A DNA stretch of 64,000 nt. It comes from Pseudomonas anguilliseptica (GTDB lineage Bacteria; Pseudomonadota; Gammaproteobacteria; Pseudomonadales; Pseudomonadaceae). The stretch is from positions 1 through 64,000 of the forward strand of contig NZ_JAEIOI010000007.1 in NCBI RefSeq assembly GCF_021375795.1, given 5' to 3'. Made by a program: the position numbers and the translations under genes. The notes beneath the pieces were generated by a model that did not search any database, was not told where the DNA came from, and saw only the letters and a program-made list of their open reading frames with translations. Below, in pieces: positions 34,291 to 43,801 of this stretch (the first letter of the stretch is position 1; each line of letters starts with the position of its first letter).

Positions 34291-34312
34291 ACAGCATGCG
34301 CGAGGGGTTCAG

Positions 34313-34774
34313 GTGTCGAGCAAGCTAGAACAGTTGCAGGCCTTGGTGGCCCCGGTAGTCGAGGCTCTTGGCTACCAATGTTGGGGTGTCGAGTTCCTGT
34401 CACAAGGGCGGCATTCTCTGCTGCGAATTTATATTGATAAGCAGCCTGACGGCGTAGTGATCGAAGACTGTGAAATTGTCAGTCGGCAGATCAGTGGTGT
34501 GCTCGATGTAGAGGACCCGATCAGCGCCGAGTACACCCTTGAGGTGTCATCGCCAGGCATGGATAGGCCACTGTTCACCCTCGAACAGTTCGCCAGCCAT
34601 GTTGGTGAGCAGGTCAAGATCAAGCTGCGTTCGCCTTTTGAAGGGCGACGCAACTTCCAGGGCCTTCTGCGCGGTGTGGAAGAGCAGGATGTGGTAGTGC
34701 AGGTGGATGACCACGAGTTCCTGTTGCCGATCGACATGATCGACAAGGCCAACATTATCCCCAGATTTGATTGA
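34313..34774 (+). CDS. rimP: ribosome maturation factor RimP
   Basis: A 153-residue protein needed for 30S subunit maturation. Family features: SSKLEQLQALVAPVVEALGYQCWGVEFLSQGRHSLLRIYIDK and VSRQISGVLDVEDPISAEYTLEVSSPGMDRPL, then the C-terminal SH3-like barrel. GTG start at 34313 follows GAGGGG; the longer frame from 34181 would run through the attenuators and is rejected. It opens the operon rimP-nusA-infB-rbfA-truB-rpsO-pnp. Confidence 0.96.
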   Translation: MSSKLEQLQALVAPVVEALGYQCWGVEFLSQGRHSLLRIYIDKQPDGVVIEDCEIVSRQISGVLDVEDPISAEYTLEVSSPGMDRPLFTLEQFASHVGEQVKIKLRSPFEGRRNFQGLLRGVEEQDVVVQVDDHEFLLPIDMIDKANIIPRFD

Positions 34775-34841
34775 GACGCGGATCCCGCGCAAGTGGCGCG
34801 GATAGCGCGGATCCAATGGATTGCGAAAGGCGAGGCGTACG

Positions 34842-36323
34842 ATGAGCAAAGAAGTACTGCTGGTTGTTGAGTCGGTGTCCAACGAAAAGGGCGTACCGGC
34901 GGGCGTAATTTTTGAGGCGCTGGAGCTGGCTTTGGCCACTGCTACGAAAAAGCGTTTTGAGGACGAAGTCGAGTTGCGTGTGGTGATCAACCGCCACAAC
35001 GGAAGCTACGAAACTTTCCGCTGCTGGACGGTGGTGGAAGAAAGTGACTTTGATGATCCTGCGCACCAGGTCACCACAGACATGCCGCGTGCAGTTGAAG
35101 CTAACGCCAAAGTTGGCGATGTGCTGGAAGAGAAGATCGAATCCATCGAATTCGGCCGCATTGCTGCGCAAACCGCCAAGCAGGTGATTGTGCAGAAGGT
35201 TCGCGAAGCTGAGCGTGCTCAGGTGGTTGAAGCCTATCGCGAGCGTCTGGGTGAAATCATCTCCGGCACCGTGAAGAAAGTGACCCGCGACAGCGTCATC
35301 GTTGACCTGGGTAACAATGCTGAAGCAATGCTGGCTCGTGAAGACATCATCTCTCGCGAAACCTTCCGCGTCGGTGTGCGTCTGCGCGCACTGCTCAAGG
35401 AAATCCGTACCGAGAACCGCGGCCCACAGCTGATTCTGTCGCGCACTGCGCCAGAAATGCTGATTGAACTGTTCCGCATCGAAGTGCCGGAAATCGCTGA
35501 AGAACTGATCGAAGTCATGGGCGCATCCCGCGACCCGGGTTCGCGCGCCAAGCTGGCCGTGCGTTCCAAGGACAAACGTATCGATCCGCAAGGTGCCTGT
35601 ATCGGCATGCGTGGTTCGCGCGTGCAGGCGGTATCCGGCGAGTTGGCCGGTGAGCGTGTCGATATCGTGCTGTGGGACGACAACCCCGCGCAGTTCGTGA
35701 TCAACGCCATGTCGCCGGCCGAAGTGGCCGCCATCATTGTCGACGAAGATGCCCATGCCATGGATATCGCCGTTGGTGCAGACAACCTTGCTCAGGCCAT
35801 TGGCCGCGGCGGTCAGAACGTGCGTCTGGCCAGTCAGCTGACTGGTTGGACCCTCAACGTAATGACCGAGGCGGACATTCAGGCCAAACAGCAGGCGGAA
35901 ACAGGCGACATCTTGCAGCGCTTTATCGACGAGCTGGAAGTCGACGAAGAACTGGCTCAGGTGTTGGTCGAAGAGGGCTTCACCAGCCTTGAAGAAATTG
36001 CCTACGTACCGATGGAAGAGATGCTCAGCATCGATGGCTTCGACGAGGATATCGTCAACGAGCTCCGCGCTCGCGCCAAAGATCGCTTGCTGACCAAAGC
36101 CATTGCCAACGAGGAAAAGCTGGCAGATGCCCACCCAGCCGAAGACTTGCTCTCGCTTGAGGGGATGGATAAGGCGCTTGCGCATGAACTGGCAGTGCGC
36201 GGCGTTATTAACCGCGAAGACCTGGCCGAGCAGTCGATTGATGACCTGCTCGACATCGACGGTATCGACGCTGAGCGAGCCGGCAAGTTGATCATGGCCG
36301 CCCGAGCCCATTGGTTCGAGTAA
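34842..36323 (+). CDS. nusA: transcription termination/antitermination factor NusA
   Basis: A 493-residue RNA-polymerase-binding factor that controls pausing, termination and antitermination. N-terminal domain (about 1-130), S1 (ISGTVKKVTRDSVIVDLGNNAEAML), two KH domains (about 200-345, IDPQGACIGMRGSRV and IGRGGQNVRLASQL), and two C-terminal acidic repeats (about 365-420 and 440-493). The start MSKEVLLVVE at 34842 is used. In E. coli NusA influences its own operon; the tandem leader terminators here suit the same idea. Confidence 0.98.
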   Translation: MSKEVLLVVESVSNEKGVPAGVIFEALELALATATKKRFEDEVELRVVINRHNGSYETFRCWTVVEESDFDDPAHQVTTDMPRAVEANAKVGDVLEEKIESIEFGRIAAQTAKQVIVQKVREAERAQVVEAYRERLGEIISGTVKKVTRDSVIVDLGNNAEAMLAREDIISRETFRVGVRLRALLKEIRTENRGPQLILSRTAPEMLIELFRIEVPEIAEELIEVMGASRDPGSRAKLAVRSKDKRIDPQGACIGMRGSRVQAVSGELAGERVDIVLWDDNPAQFVINAMSPAEVAAIIVDEDAHAMDIAVGADNLAQAIGRGGQNVRLASQLTGWTLNVMTEADIQAKQQAETGDILQRFIDELEVDEELAQVLVEEGFTSLEEIAYVPMEEMLSIDGFDEDIVNELRARAKDRLLTKAIANEEKLADAHPAEDLLSLEGMDKALAHELAVRGVINREDLAEQSIDDLLDIDGIDAERAGKLIMAARAHWFE

Positions 36324-36350
36324 GCAGTTGCGGCCTGAGGAGAGAAATGC

Positions 36351-38843
36351 ATGACGCAAGTCACGGTTAAAGAACTGGCCCAAGTGGTCAATACGCCGGT
36401 TGAACGCCTGCTGCAGCAAATGAGTGAGGCTGGTTTGCCGCACAAAAGCGCCGAGCAAGCAGTAACCGACAGTGAGAAGCAAGCCCTGTTGGCTTATCTC
36501 AAGAGCAGTCACGGCGAGAAAGTGGAAGAGCCGCGCAAGATCACCTTGCAGCGCAAAACCACCAGCACCCTGCGTGTTGCCGGTAGCAAAACCATCAGCG
36601 TTGAAGTGCGTAAGAAGAAAACCTTCGTTAAGCGCAGCGCCGAAGAAATTGAAGCAGAGAAGCAGCGTGAACTGGCTGAGCAGCGTGCTGTTGCTGAAGC
36701 GGCGCGTCTGAAGGCGGAAGAAGAAGCCAAGCAGCGCGCTGCTGAGGACGCGCAGCGTGCGGCCGCAGCGCCTGCTGCTGTTGAGGCGCCTGTTGAAGCT
36801 GCTCCGGCTGTCGAAATCGAGCTGCCAGTGGTTGCTGCACCGGTTGTCGAAGAACGCAAAAAAGACGAGCCACGTCGTCCCGACAAGGCGCGTAATGATG
36901 ATGCCGACCGTCGTGGCGGTGAGCGCAAGACCACCCAGCATCGTCCGACCGTCAAAGAGAAGGCACCGGCACCGCGCGTTGCTCCGCGTACCATTGATGA
37001 GGAAAGCGATGGCTTCCGTCGCGGTGGTCGTGGCAAGGCTAAGCTGAAGAAACGTAACCAGCACGGTTTCCAGAGCCCGACTGGGCCAATCGTGCGTGAC
37101 GTGAAGATCGGCGAAACCATCACTGTGGGCGATCTCGCTCAGCAGATGTCGGTCAAGGCTGCTGAAATCATCAAGTTCATGTTCAAACTGGGTACCCCGG
37201 CGACCATCAACCAGGTGCTGGATCAGGAAACTGCCCAGCTGGTTGCTGAAGAGCTCGGCCACAAGGTCACCCTGATCAGCGATACAGCACTGGAAGACTC
37301 CCTGGCAGAGTCGCTGAAGTTCGAAGGCGAGACCTTTGCCCGTGCGCCGGTTGTGACCGTAATGGGTCACGTTGACCACGGTAAGACTTCGCTGCTCGAC
37401 TACATTCGTCGCGCCAAGGTGGCGGCTGGTGAAGCTGGCGGCATTACCCAGCACATCGGTGCCTACCACGTAGAAACCGAGCGCGGCATGGTCACCTTCC
37501 TCGATACCCCAGGCCACGCCGCGTTTACCGCCATGCGTGCCCGTGGTGCCAAGGCGACTGACATCGTAATTCTGGTGGTTGCTGCTGACGATGGCGTGAT
37601 GCCGCAGACCATTGAAGCCGTTCAGCATGCTCAGGCAGCTGGCGTGCCGCTGGTGGTGGCAGTGAACAAGATCGACAAGCCGGGTGCTGACCTTGATCGC
37701 ATCCGTAGTGAACTGTCGGTACACAACGTGACCTCGGAAGAGTGGGGCGGTGATACGCCGTTCGTACCTGTGTCGGCGAAAGTCGGTACCGGCGTCGACG
37801 AGCTGCTCGAAGCCGTACTGCTGCAGGCTGAGATCCTCGAACTGAAAGCTACTCCGTCGGCTCCTGGCCGTGGTGTGGTGGTTGAATCGCGTCTCGACAA
37901 AGGCCGTGGCCCGGTAGCGACCGTACTGGTTCAGGACGGTACCCTGCGTCAAGGCGACATGGTCCTGATCGGCTCGAACTACGGCCGTATCCGCGCCATG
38001 CTCGACGAGAACGGCAAGCCGATCAAAGAAGCAGGCCCGTCGATCCCGGTCGAGATTCTCGGCCTGGACGGCACTCCAGATGCTGGCGACGACATGAGCG
38101 TGCTGGCTGACGAGAAGAAAGCCCGTGAAGTCGCACTGTTCCGTCAAGGCAAGTTCCGCGAAGTGAAACTGGCCCGTGCGCACGCCGGCAAGCTGGAAAA
38201 CATCTTCGAGAACATGGGCCAGGAAGAGAAGAAGACGCTCAACATCGTCCTCAAATCCGACGTCCGTGGTTCGCTGGAAGCGCTGCAAGGCTCGCTCAGC
38301 GGCCTGGGTAACGATGAAGTGCAAGTGCGTGTGGTCGGTGGCGGCGTCGGTGGTATCACCGAATCCGATGCCAACCTGGCGCTGGCCTCCAACGCTGTAC
38401 TGTTCGGTTTCAACGTGCGTGCCGATGCCGGCGCGCGCAAGATCGTCGAGCAGGAAGGTCTGGATATGCGTTACTACAACGTGATCTACGACATCATCGA
38501 GGACGTCAAGAAAGCCCTGACCGGCATGCTCGGCAGCGATGTTCGCGAGAACATCCTGGGTATTGCCGAAGTGCGTGATGTGTTCCGTTCGCCGAAGTTC
38601 GGTGCGATTGCCGGTTGTATGGTGGTCGAGGGTACGGTTTACCGTAACCGCCCGATCCGCGTACTGCGCGACGACGTGGTGATCTTCGAAGGCGAGCTGG
38701 AATCCCTGCGCCGCTTCAAAGACGATGCTTCCGAAGTGCGTAATGGCATGGAGTGCGGTATCGGCGTGAAGAGCTACAACGACGTCAAGGTCGGCGACAA
38801 GATCGAAGTGTTCGAGAAAGTCCAAGTGGCTCGTAGCCTGTAA
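36351..38843 (+). CDS. infB: translation initiation factor IF-2
   Basis: An 830-residue GTPase that brings fMet-tRNA to the 30S subunit. N-terminal IF2N helix bundle, a long charged region with Ala/Glu/Lys repeats (about 75-230), second IF2N subdomain, then the G domain with GHVDHGKT, DTPGH and NKID (about 337-500), followed by domains II, III and the C-terminal fMet-binding domain. It follows nusA by 27 bases. Confidence 0.99.
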   Translation: MTQVTVKELAQVVNTPVERLLQQMSEAGLPHKSAEQAVTDSEKQALLAYLKSSHGEKVEEPRKITLQRKTTSTLRVAGSKTISVEVRKKKTFVKRSAEEIEAEKQRELAEQRAVAEAARLKAEEEAKQRAAEDAQRAAAAPAAVEAPVEAAPAVEIELPVVAAPVVEERKKDEPRRPDKARNDDADRRGGERKTTQHRPTVKEKAPAPRVAPRTIDEESDGFRRGGRGKAKLKKRNQHGFQSPTGPIVRDVKIGETITVGDLAQQMSVKAAEIIKFMFKLGTPATINQVLDQETAQLVAEELGHKVTLISDTALEDSLAESLKFEGETFARAPVVTVMGHVDHGKTSLLDYIRRAKVAAGEAGGITQHIGAYHVETERGMVTFLDTPGHAAFTAMRARGAKATDIVILVVAADDGVMPQTIEAVQHAQAAGVPLVVAVNKIDKPGADLDRIRSELSVHNVTSEEWGGDTPFVPVSAKVGTGVDELLEAVLLQAEILELKATPSAPGRGVVVESRLDKGRGPVATVLVQDGTLRQGDMVLIGSNYGRIRAMLDENGKPIKEAGPSIPVEILGLDGTPDAGDDMSVLADEKKAREVALFRQGKFREVKLARAHAGKLENIFENMGQEEKKTLNIVLKSDVRGSLEALQGSLSGLGNDEVQVRVVGGGVGGITESDANLALASNAVLFGFNVRADAGARKIVEQEGLDMRYYNVIYDIIEDVKKALTGMLGSDVRENILGIAEVRDVFRSPKFGAIAGCMVVEGTVYRNRPIRVLRDDVVIFEGELESLRRFKDDASEVRNGMECGIGVKSYNDVKVGDKIEVFEKVQVARSL

Positions 38844-38951
38844 GCACGAGTTGCAACATGCAGCGCCCGGCCCCGCTTTTGCGCGGCCGGGCGTTTGCCG
38901 CTTTTAGGTCCGCTGCTTTTTGCGGCAGCGTGGCGAGTGAAGGTAGTACAA

Positions 38952-39359
38952 ATGGCCAAAGAATTCAGCCGGGCTCAACGCATCGGCGACCAGATACAGC
39001 GCGAGTTGGCGCAGTTGATCCGCATGGAAGTCAAAGACCCGCGCCTGGGTGGTTTGGTGACCATCACCGCTGTGGACGTCAGCCGTGACTCCAGCCATGC
39101 CAAGGTGTACGTCACCGTTATGGGGGGTGAGTCGCAGGAAGGTGTGGACAGCGTGGCGCAGAGCATCAAGGTGCTTAACGATGCCAGCGGCTTTTTGCGT
39201 ATGCAGTTGGGTCGCGCAATGAAGCTGCGCAGCGTACCGCACCTGCGCTTCCACTATGACGAGAGCGTGATTCGCGGTGCGCAGCTGTCGGCACTGATCG
39301 AGCGTGCCGTCAGCGAAGACCGTCAGCATGACGATGCACCCACCGAGGCCAAGGAGTAA
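38952..39359 (+). CDS. rbfA: ribosome-binding factor A
   Basis: A 135-residue KH-fold protein that binds the 30S subunit near helix 1 and is needed for cold adaptation and late assembly. Signature FSRAQRIGDQIQRELAQLIRMEVKDPRLGGLVTITAVDVSRDSSHAKVYVTV and the region RMQLGRAMKLRSVPHLRFHYDES. The start MAKEF at 38952 is chosen; the ATG at 38895 is inside the leader. A GC-rich inverted repeat (about 38863-38892) lies between infB and rbfA and may be an mRNA processing site. Confidence 0.97.
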   Translation: MAKEFSRAQRIGDQIQRELAQLIRMEVKDPRLGGLVTITAVDVSRDSSHAKVYVTVMGGESQEGVDSVAQSIKVLNDASGFLRMQLGRAMKLRSVPHLRFHYDESVIRGAQLSALIERAVSEDRQHDDAPTEAKE

Positions 39360-39363
39360 GCGC

Positions 39364-40284
39364 GTGGCTCAGGTCAAACGTATTCGTCGTGCCGTCGACG
39401 GCATCATTCTGCTGGATAAGCCCAAGGGCTTTAGCTCCAACGCCGCATTGCAGAAGGTGCGCTGGTTGCTCAATGCCGAGAAGGCTGGGCACACCGGTAG
39501 CCTTGATCCGCTGGCCACCGGCGTGCTGCCGCTGTGCTTCGGTGAAGCGACCAAGTTCTCCCAGTACCTGCTGGATGCTGACAAGGGCTATGAGACCCTG
39601 ATGCAACTGGGCATCACCACCACCACCGCCGATGCTGAAGGCGAGGTGCTGGAGCGTCGTCCGGTGACCGTTGGTCGCGCCGATATCGAAGCGCTGCTGC
39701 CACAATTTCGTGGTGAAATCAGCCAGATACCGCCGATGTACTCGGCGCTCAAGCGTGATGGCCAACCGCTTTACAAGCTTGCCCGTGCTGGCGAAGTAGT
39801 GGAGCGCGAGCCGCGTTCTGTTACTATTGCGCGCCTGGAATTACTGGACTGCGAGGCGGAGCAAGCGCGCCTGGCGGTTGACTGCAGCAAAGGCACCTAT
39901 ATTCGCACCCTGGTCGAGGACATTGGCCACCTGTTGGGTTGCGGTGCACATGTTGCAGAGCTGCGTAGAACCAAAGCGGGTCCCTTCGATCTGAGCCGCA
40001 CCGTAACGCTCGAAGAGCTGGAGCGGGTGCACGCTGAAGGTGGCAACGAAGCGGTTGATCAGTTCCTGCAACCGGTCGACAGCGGCTTGCAACATTGGCC
40101 ATTGCTGCAGTTTTCCGAGCACAGTTCGTTCTACTGGCTGCAAGGTCAGCCGGTACGTGCCCCGGAAGCGCCGAAGTTCGGCATGGTTCGGGTGCAAGAT
40201 CACAACGGTCGCTTTATCGGTATCGGTGAAGTGAGCGAAGACGGGCGTATTGCGCCGCGTCGATTGATTTCAACCAAGGCCTAG
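39364..40284 (+). CDS. truB: tRNA pseudouridine(55) synthase TruB
   Basis: A 306-residue enzyme that makes pseudouridine 55 in the T loop of tRNAs. Catalytic Asp lies in HTGSLDPLATGVLPLC (about 40-55), the RNA-binding KGYET motif follows, and the C-terminal PUA domain begins near 245. GTG at 39364 after AAGGAG is the start, giving MAQVKRIRR; the ATG at 39304 lies within rbfA. It follows rbfA by 4 bases. Confidence 0.97.
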   Translation: MAQVKRIRRAVDGIILLDKPKGFSSNAALQKVRWLLNAEKAGHTGSLDPLATGVLPLCFGEATKFSQYLLDADKGYETLMQLGITTTTADAEGEVLERRPVTVGRADIEALLPQFRGEISQIPPMYSALKRDGQPLYKLARAGEVVEREPRSVTIARLELLDCEAEQARLAVDCSKGTYIRTLVEDIGHLLGCGAHVAELRRTKAGPFDLSRTVTLEELERVHAEGGNEAVDQFLQPVDSGLQHWPLLQFSEHSSFYWLQGQPVRAPEAPKFGMVRVQDHNGRFIGIGEVSEDGRIAPRRLISTKA

Positions 40285-40488
40285 CCTGGGTTGCTGCTGC
40301 AGGCTTCTGGCCTGTGGTGCTGGATTCGGTCAGTAAGACCGTAGCGCAGGCAGGGGTTTCGGCTCTGGTCTGCGTGTATCGAGGGTGGCTGTTAATAGGC
40401 GCGGTCATACCTCATTTTAAAAACACGGGAAGCGATTCCTGGCCTATTGCGACTGTTTCGGCAGTTGCCTAACTGAGAGGATTGCCCC

Positions 40489-40758
40489 ATGGCACTCAGC
40501 GTTGAAGAAAAAGCCCAGATCGTTAACGACTACAAGCAAGCTGAAGGCGACACCGGTAGCCCGGAAGTGCAAGTTGCACTGCTGTCCGCCAACATCAACA
40601 AGCTGCAAGGCCACTTCAAGGCCAACGGTAAAGATCACCACAGCCGTCGTGGTCTGATCCGTATGGTTAACCAGCGTCGTAAGCTGCTGGACTACCTGAA
40701 GGGTAAAGACACCAGTCGTTACAGCGCCCTGATCGGTCGCCTGGGTCTGCGTCGCTAA
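40489..40758 (+). CDS. rpsO: 30S ribosomal protein S15
   Basis: An 89-residue ribosomal protein that binds 16S rRNA helices 20-22 and helps build the platform of the 30S subunit. The sequence MALSVEEKAQIVNDYKQAEGDTGSPEVQVALLSANINKLQGHFKANGKDHHSRRGLIRMVNQRRKLLDYLKGKD is fully canonical. The 204-base gap from truB has room for its own promoter and for S15 autoregulation; no specific pseudoknot could be shown by eye. Confidence 0.99.
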   Translation: MALSVEEKAQIVNDYKQAEGDTGSPEVQVALLSANINKLQGHFKANGKDHHSRRGLIRMVNQRRKLLDYLKGKDTSRYSALIGRLGLRR

Positions 40759-40785
40759 GCAATGCTTACGCGTAGCTGACTGCCG

Positions 40786-40823
40786 AAGCTGGAAGTGGGG
40801 TTTACCCTGCTTCCAGCTTTTGC
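40786..40823 (+). terminator. terminator between rpsO and pnp
   Basis: AAGCTGGAAG (40786-40795) pairs with CTTCCAGCTT (40810-40819), followed by TTGCTTTT. As in E. coli it probably allows partial read-through into pnp. Confidence 0.85.
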
Positions 40824-40965
40824 TTTTCTGCTTTGGCTGTTTTGGACGATAGCGGGTCCGATTCCCGTAACCGCCCACTCATTCTGTAAGACCCGTCTGT
40901 TCACATGCTGAGCAACGGCTGCAAGAAACGCTTTCCCCAAGGGCAACAAAGAGAAGGAAAACACC

Positions 40966-43071
40966 GTGAACCCGGTAATCAAGAAGTTCCAGTTCGGTCA
41001 ATCGACCGTTACCCTCGAAACGGGCCGCATCGCCCGTCAAGCCTCCGGCGCAGTACTGGTCACCGTTGACGATGACGTCACCGTACTGGTTGCTGTCACC
41101 GGCGCAAAAACTGCCGACCCAAGCAAAGGCTTTTTCCCGCTGTCCGTGCACTACCAGGAAAAAACCTACGCAGCCGGCAAGATCCCTGGCGGTTTCTTCA
41201 AGCGTGAAGCGCGCCCGAGCGAAAAAGAAACCCTGACTTCGCGCCTGATCGACCGTCCGATCCGCCCGCTGTTCCCGGAAGGTTTCCAGAACGAAGTGCA
41301 GGTCATTTGCACCGTGGTTTCCACCAGCAAGAAGACCGATCCGGACATCGCTGCGATGATCGGTACCTCGGCTGCCCTGGCCATCTCCGGCATCCCGTTC
41401 AACGGCCCGATCGGTGCCGCGCGCGTGGCCTTCCACCCGGAAACCGGCTACCTGCTGAACCCGACCTACGAGCAACTCAAGGCTTCCAGCCTGGACATGG
41501 TCGTGGCCGGTACCAAGGACGCCGTATTGATGGTTGAGTCGGAAGCCAAAGAGCTGACCGAAGACCAGATGCTGGGCGCCGTACTGTTCGCCCACGACGA
41601 ATTCCAGGCTGTGATCAAAGCCGTATCCGAGCTGGCCGCCGAAGCCGCCAAGCCGACCTGGGACTGGCAGCCGAAAGCGGAAAACACCGCGCTGCTCAAT
41701 GCTATCCGCAGTGAGTTTGGTGAGGAAATCTCCAAGGCCTACACCATCATCATCAAGCAGGACCGCTATGCGCGTCTGGGCGAGCTGAAAGATCAGGTGG
41801 TTGCCAAGTTCTCCGGCGAAGAAGGCCAGCCGTCTGCTGGTGAAGTCAAAGACGCTTTCGGTGAAATCGAATACCGCACCGTGCGCGAGAACATCGTTAA
41901 CGGCAAACCGCGTATCGATGGCCGTGACACCCGTACCGTACGTGGCCTGAACATCGAAGTCGGCGTACTGGACAAGACCCACGGTTCGGCTCTGTTCACC
42001 CGTGGCGAAACCCAGGCCCTGGTCGTTGCCACCCTCGGTACCGCCCGTGATGCGCAGCTGCTCGACACCCTGGAAGGCGAGAAGAAAGACCCCTTCATGC
42101 TGCACTACAACTTCCCGCCGTACTCGGTCGGTGAGTGTGGTCGCATGGGCGCCACCGGCCGCCGCGAAATCGGTCACGGTCGTCTGGCCCGTCGTTCGGT
42201 GCAGGCCATGCTACCGGCCGCCGACGTGTTCCCGTACACCATCCGCGTGGTATCGGAAATCACCGAGTCCAACGGTTCGTCCTCGATGGCATCCGTCTGC
42301 GGTGCTTCCCTGGCCCTCATGGACGCTGGTGTACCGATGAAGGCACCGGTTGCCGGTATCGCCATGGGTCTGGTTAAAGAAGGCGAGAAATTTGCTGTTC
42401 TGACCGACATCCTCGGTGACGAAGACCACCTGGGCGACATGGACTTCAAAGTGGCCGGTACCGCCAATGGCGTGACCGCGCTGCAGATGGACATCAAGAT
42501 CCAGGGCATCACCGAAGAAATCATGGAAATCGCTCTGGGCCAGGCCCTGGAAGCGCGCCTGAATATCCTCGGCCAGATGAACCAGGTCATTGCTCAGTCC
42601 CGCAGCGAACTGTCGGCCAACGCACCGACCATGATCGCCATGAAGATCGACCAGGACAAGATTCGCGACGTGATCGGCAAAGGTGGCGCGACCATCCGTG
42701 CCATCTGCGAAGAAACCAAGGCATCGATCGACATCGAAGACGACGGCTCGATCAAGATCTTCGGCGAAACCAAGGAAGCTGCAGAAGCAGCGCGTCAGCG
42801 CGTTCTGGGCATCACCGCGGAAGCCGAGATTGGCAAGATCTACGTTGGCAAGGTCGAGCGCATCGTCGACTTCGGTGCCTTCGTCAACATCCTGCCGGGC
42901 AAGGACGGCCTGGTGCACATCTCCATGCTCAGCGATGCGCGCGTAGAGAAGGTCACCGACGTGCTGAAAGAAGGTCAGGAAGTTGAAGTACTGGTACTGG
43001 ACGTGGACAACCGCGGCCGTATCAAGCTGTCCATCAAGGACGTTGCTGCTGCCAAGGCTTCGGGCGTCTAA
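40966..43071 (+). CDS. pnp: polyribonucleotide nucleotidyltransferase (PNPase)
   Basis: A 701-residue phosphorolytic 3'-5' exoribonuclease, core of the RNA degradosome. Two RNase PH domains (about 1-215 and 320-530), a helical linker, then KH (about 553-610, IRDVIGKGGATIRAI) and S1 (about 620-690, GKVERIVDFGAFVNILPGKDGLVHIS). GTG start at 40966 after GAGAAGGA. It lies 207 bases after rpsO with a read-through terminator in between. Confidence 0.99.
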   Translation: MNPVIKKFQFGQSTVTLETGRIARQASGAVLVTVDDDVTVLVAVTGAKTADPSKGFFPLSVHYQEKTYAAGKIPGGFFKREARPSEKETLTSRLIDRPIRPLFPEGFQNEVQVICTVVSTSKKTDPDIAAMIGTSAALAISGIPFNGPIGAARVAFHPETGYLLNPTYEQLKASSLDMVVAGTKDAVLMVESEAKELTEDQMLGAVLFAHDEFQAVIKAVSELAAEAAKPTWDWQPKAENTALLNAIRSEFGEEISKAYTIIIKQDRYARLGELKDQVVAKFSGEEGQPSAGEVKDAFGEIEYRTVRENIVNGKPRIDGRDTRTVRGLNIEVGVLDKTHGSALFTRGETQALVVATLGTARDAQLLDTLEGEKKDPFMLHYNFPPYSVGECGRMGATGRREIGHGRLARRSVQAMLPAADVFPYTIRVVSEITESNGSSSMASVCGASLALMDAGVPMKAPVAGIAMGLVKEGEKFAVLTDILGDEDHLGDMDFKVAGTANGVTALQMDIKIQGITEEIMEIALGQALEARLNILGQMNQVIAQSRSELSANAPTMIAMKIDQDKIRDVIGKGGATIRAICEETKASIDIEDDGSIKIFGETKEAAEAARQRVLGITAEAEIGKIYVGKVERIVDFGAFVNILPGKDGLVHISMLSDARVEKVTDVLKEGQEVEVLVLDVDNRGRIKLSIKDVAAAKASGV

Positions 43072-43096
43072 TCGCTGAGTCGCTTTGCGCTGCATA

Positions 43097-43127
43097 AAGA
43101 GGGCCCTCAGGGGCCCTCTTTTTTTGC
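43097..43127 (+). terminator. terminator after pnp
   Basis: AAAGAGGGCCC / GGGCCCTCTTT with a short loop, then a run of seven T. It ends the rimP-to-pnp operon. Confidence 0.93.
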
Positions 43128-43172
43128 CTGCAAAAAGCTCCGGGCGACCATGCTGCTGTGCGACCACAGGTG

Positions 43173-43220
43173 TCGTGCAATATGCCTTGCGCGGTAAGGT
43201 CGAACATGCAGATTGCACGA
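43173..43220. promoter_or_regulatory. candidate enhancer-binding site (split inverted repeat)
   Basis: TCGTGCAAT (43173-43181) and ATTGCACGA (43212-43220) form an inverted repeat of 9-base arms around 30 bases. It lies 65-130 bases upstream of the sigma-54 promoter, a usual place for an activator site. The activator is unknown. Confidence 0.45.
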
Positions 43221-43243
43221 ATCAAGCTGTTCTGATTTATTTA

Positions 43244-43256
43244 TAAGTTATTGATA
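43244..43256 (-). promoter_or_regulatory. integration host factor (IHF) box
   Basis: Minus strand TATCAATAACTTA matches the IHF consensus WATCAA-N4-TTR in every fixed position. It lies in an AT-rich stretch 29 bases upstream of the -24 element. Confidence 0.7.
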
Positions 43257-43284
43257 TTTATAAATAAATTTAAATTTATCGGGT

Positions 43285-43300
43285 TGGCACAGCGCTTGCG
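43285..43300 (+). promoter_or_regulatory. sigma-54 (RpoN) promoter of the BON-domain gene
   Basis: TGGCACAGCGCTTGCG: -24 GG and -12 GC are exactly 10 bases apart, matching TGGCAC-N5-TTGC fully. The BON-domain gene starts 69 bases downstream. Confidence 0.88.
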
Positions 43301-43368
43301 ATAGTACTGGGGAGGCTGCAGCTCGTAGTGGCTTGCAGATTGTTCAGTAAACGCAGGAGGCTTTACCC

Positions 43369-43737
43369 ATGAAAACGCCAATCAAGCATTTTGCTGTAAC
43401 CGCCATGACCGCCACCGCTCTGAGTGTACTGCTCGCCGGACCGGCTTTGGCCGCTGGTGTTCCTAGCGCTCAACCACTGATGCTGGCTGCCAGTGAAACG
43501 ATGGATAAGGCCGAAGATGCGGTTTCCGATACCTGGATCACCAGCAAAGTGAAATCGACCTTTCTGGCCGATAGCAACCTGAGCGGCCTCGACATCAAGG
43601 TCGAGACTAATCAGGGGGTAGTGGCACTGTCCGGTATTGTGGCCAGCTCGGCTGAGCGTGACCTGGCGATCGCCAAGGCCGGAGAGATCAAAGGTGTTAA
43701 GGCTGTAGCCGCCGAAGCCCTGGAAACCGCCCAGTAA
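43369..43737 (+). CDS. BON-domain periplasmic protein (OsmY-like)
   Basis: A 122-residue exported protein. Signal peptide MKTPIKHFAVTAMTATALSVLLAGPALA (residues 1-28), then one BON domain (about 52-118: SDTWITSKVKSTFLADSNLSGLDIKVETNQGVVALSGIVASSAERDLAIAKAGEIKGVKAV). BON domains occur in osmotic-stress proteins and may bind lipids. Only one domain is present, half of OsmY. It is under a sigma-54 promoter with an IHF site, and CsbD follows 64 bases later, a second stress protein. Confidence 0.93.
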   Translation: MKTPIKHFAVTAMTATALSVLLAGPALAAGVPSAQPLMLAASETMDKAEDAVSDTWITSKVKSTFLADSNLSGLDIKVETNQGVVALSGIVASSAERDLAIAKAGEIKGVKAVAAEALETAQ

Positions 43738-43801
43738 TCCATGGATGTGTGCCAGGCACGGTAACAGTGTCTGGCCGCCACTCAACGACGAGGACAGCGT
43801 A

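Noticed and set aside
34755..38825. Open frame of 1356 codons antisense to nusA-infB
   Set aside because: It is an antisense shadow of the long GC-rich, codon-biased infB and nusA genes. Composition is His/Gln/Val-rich with no domain and no ribosome-binding site.
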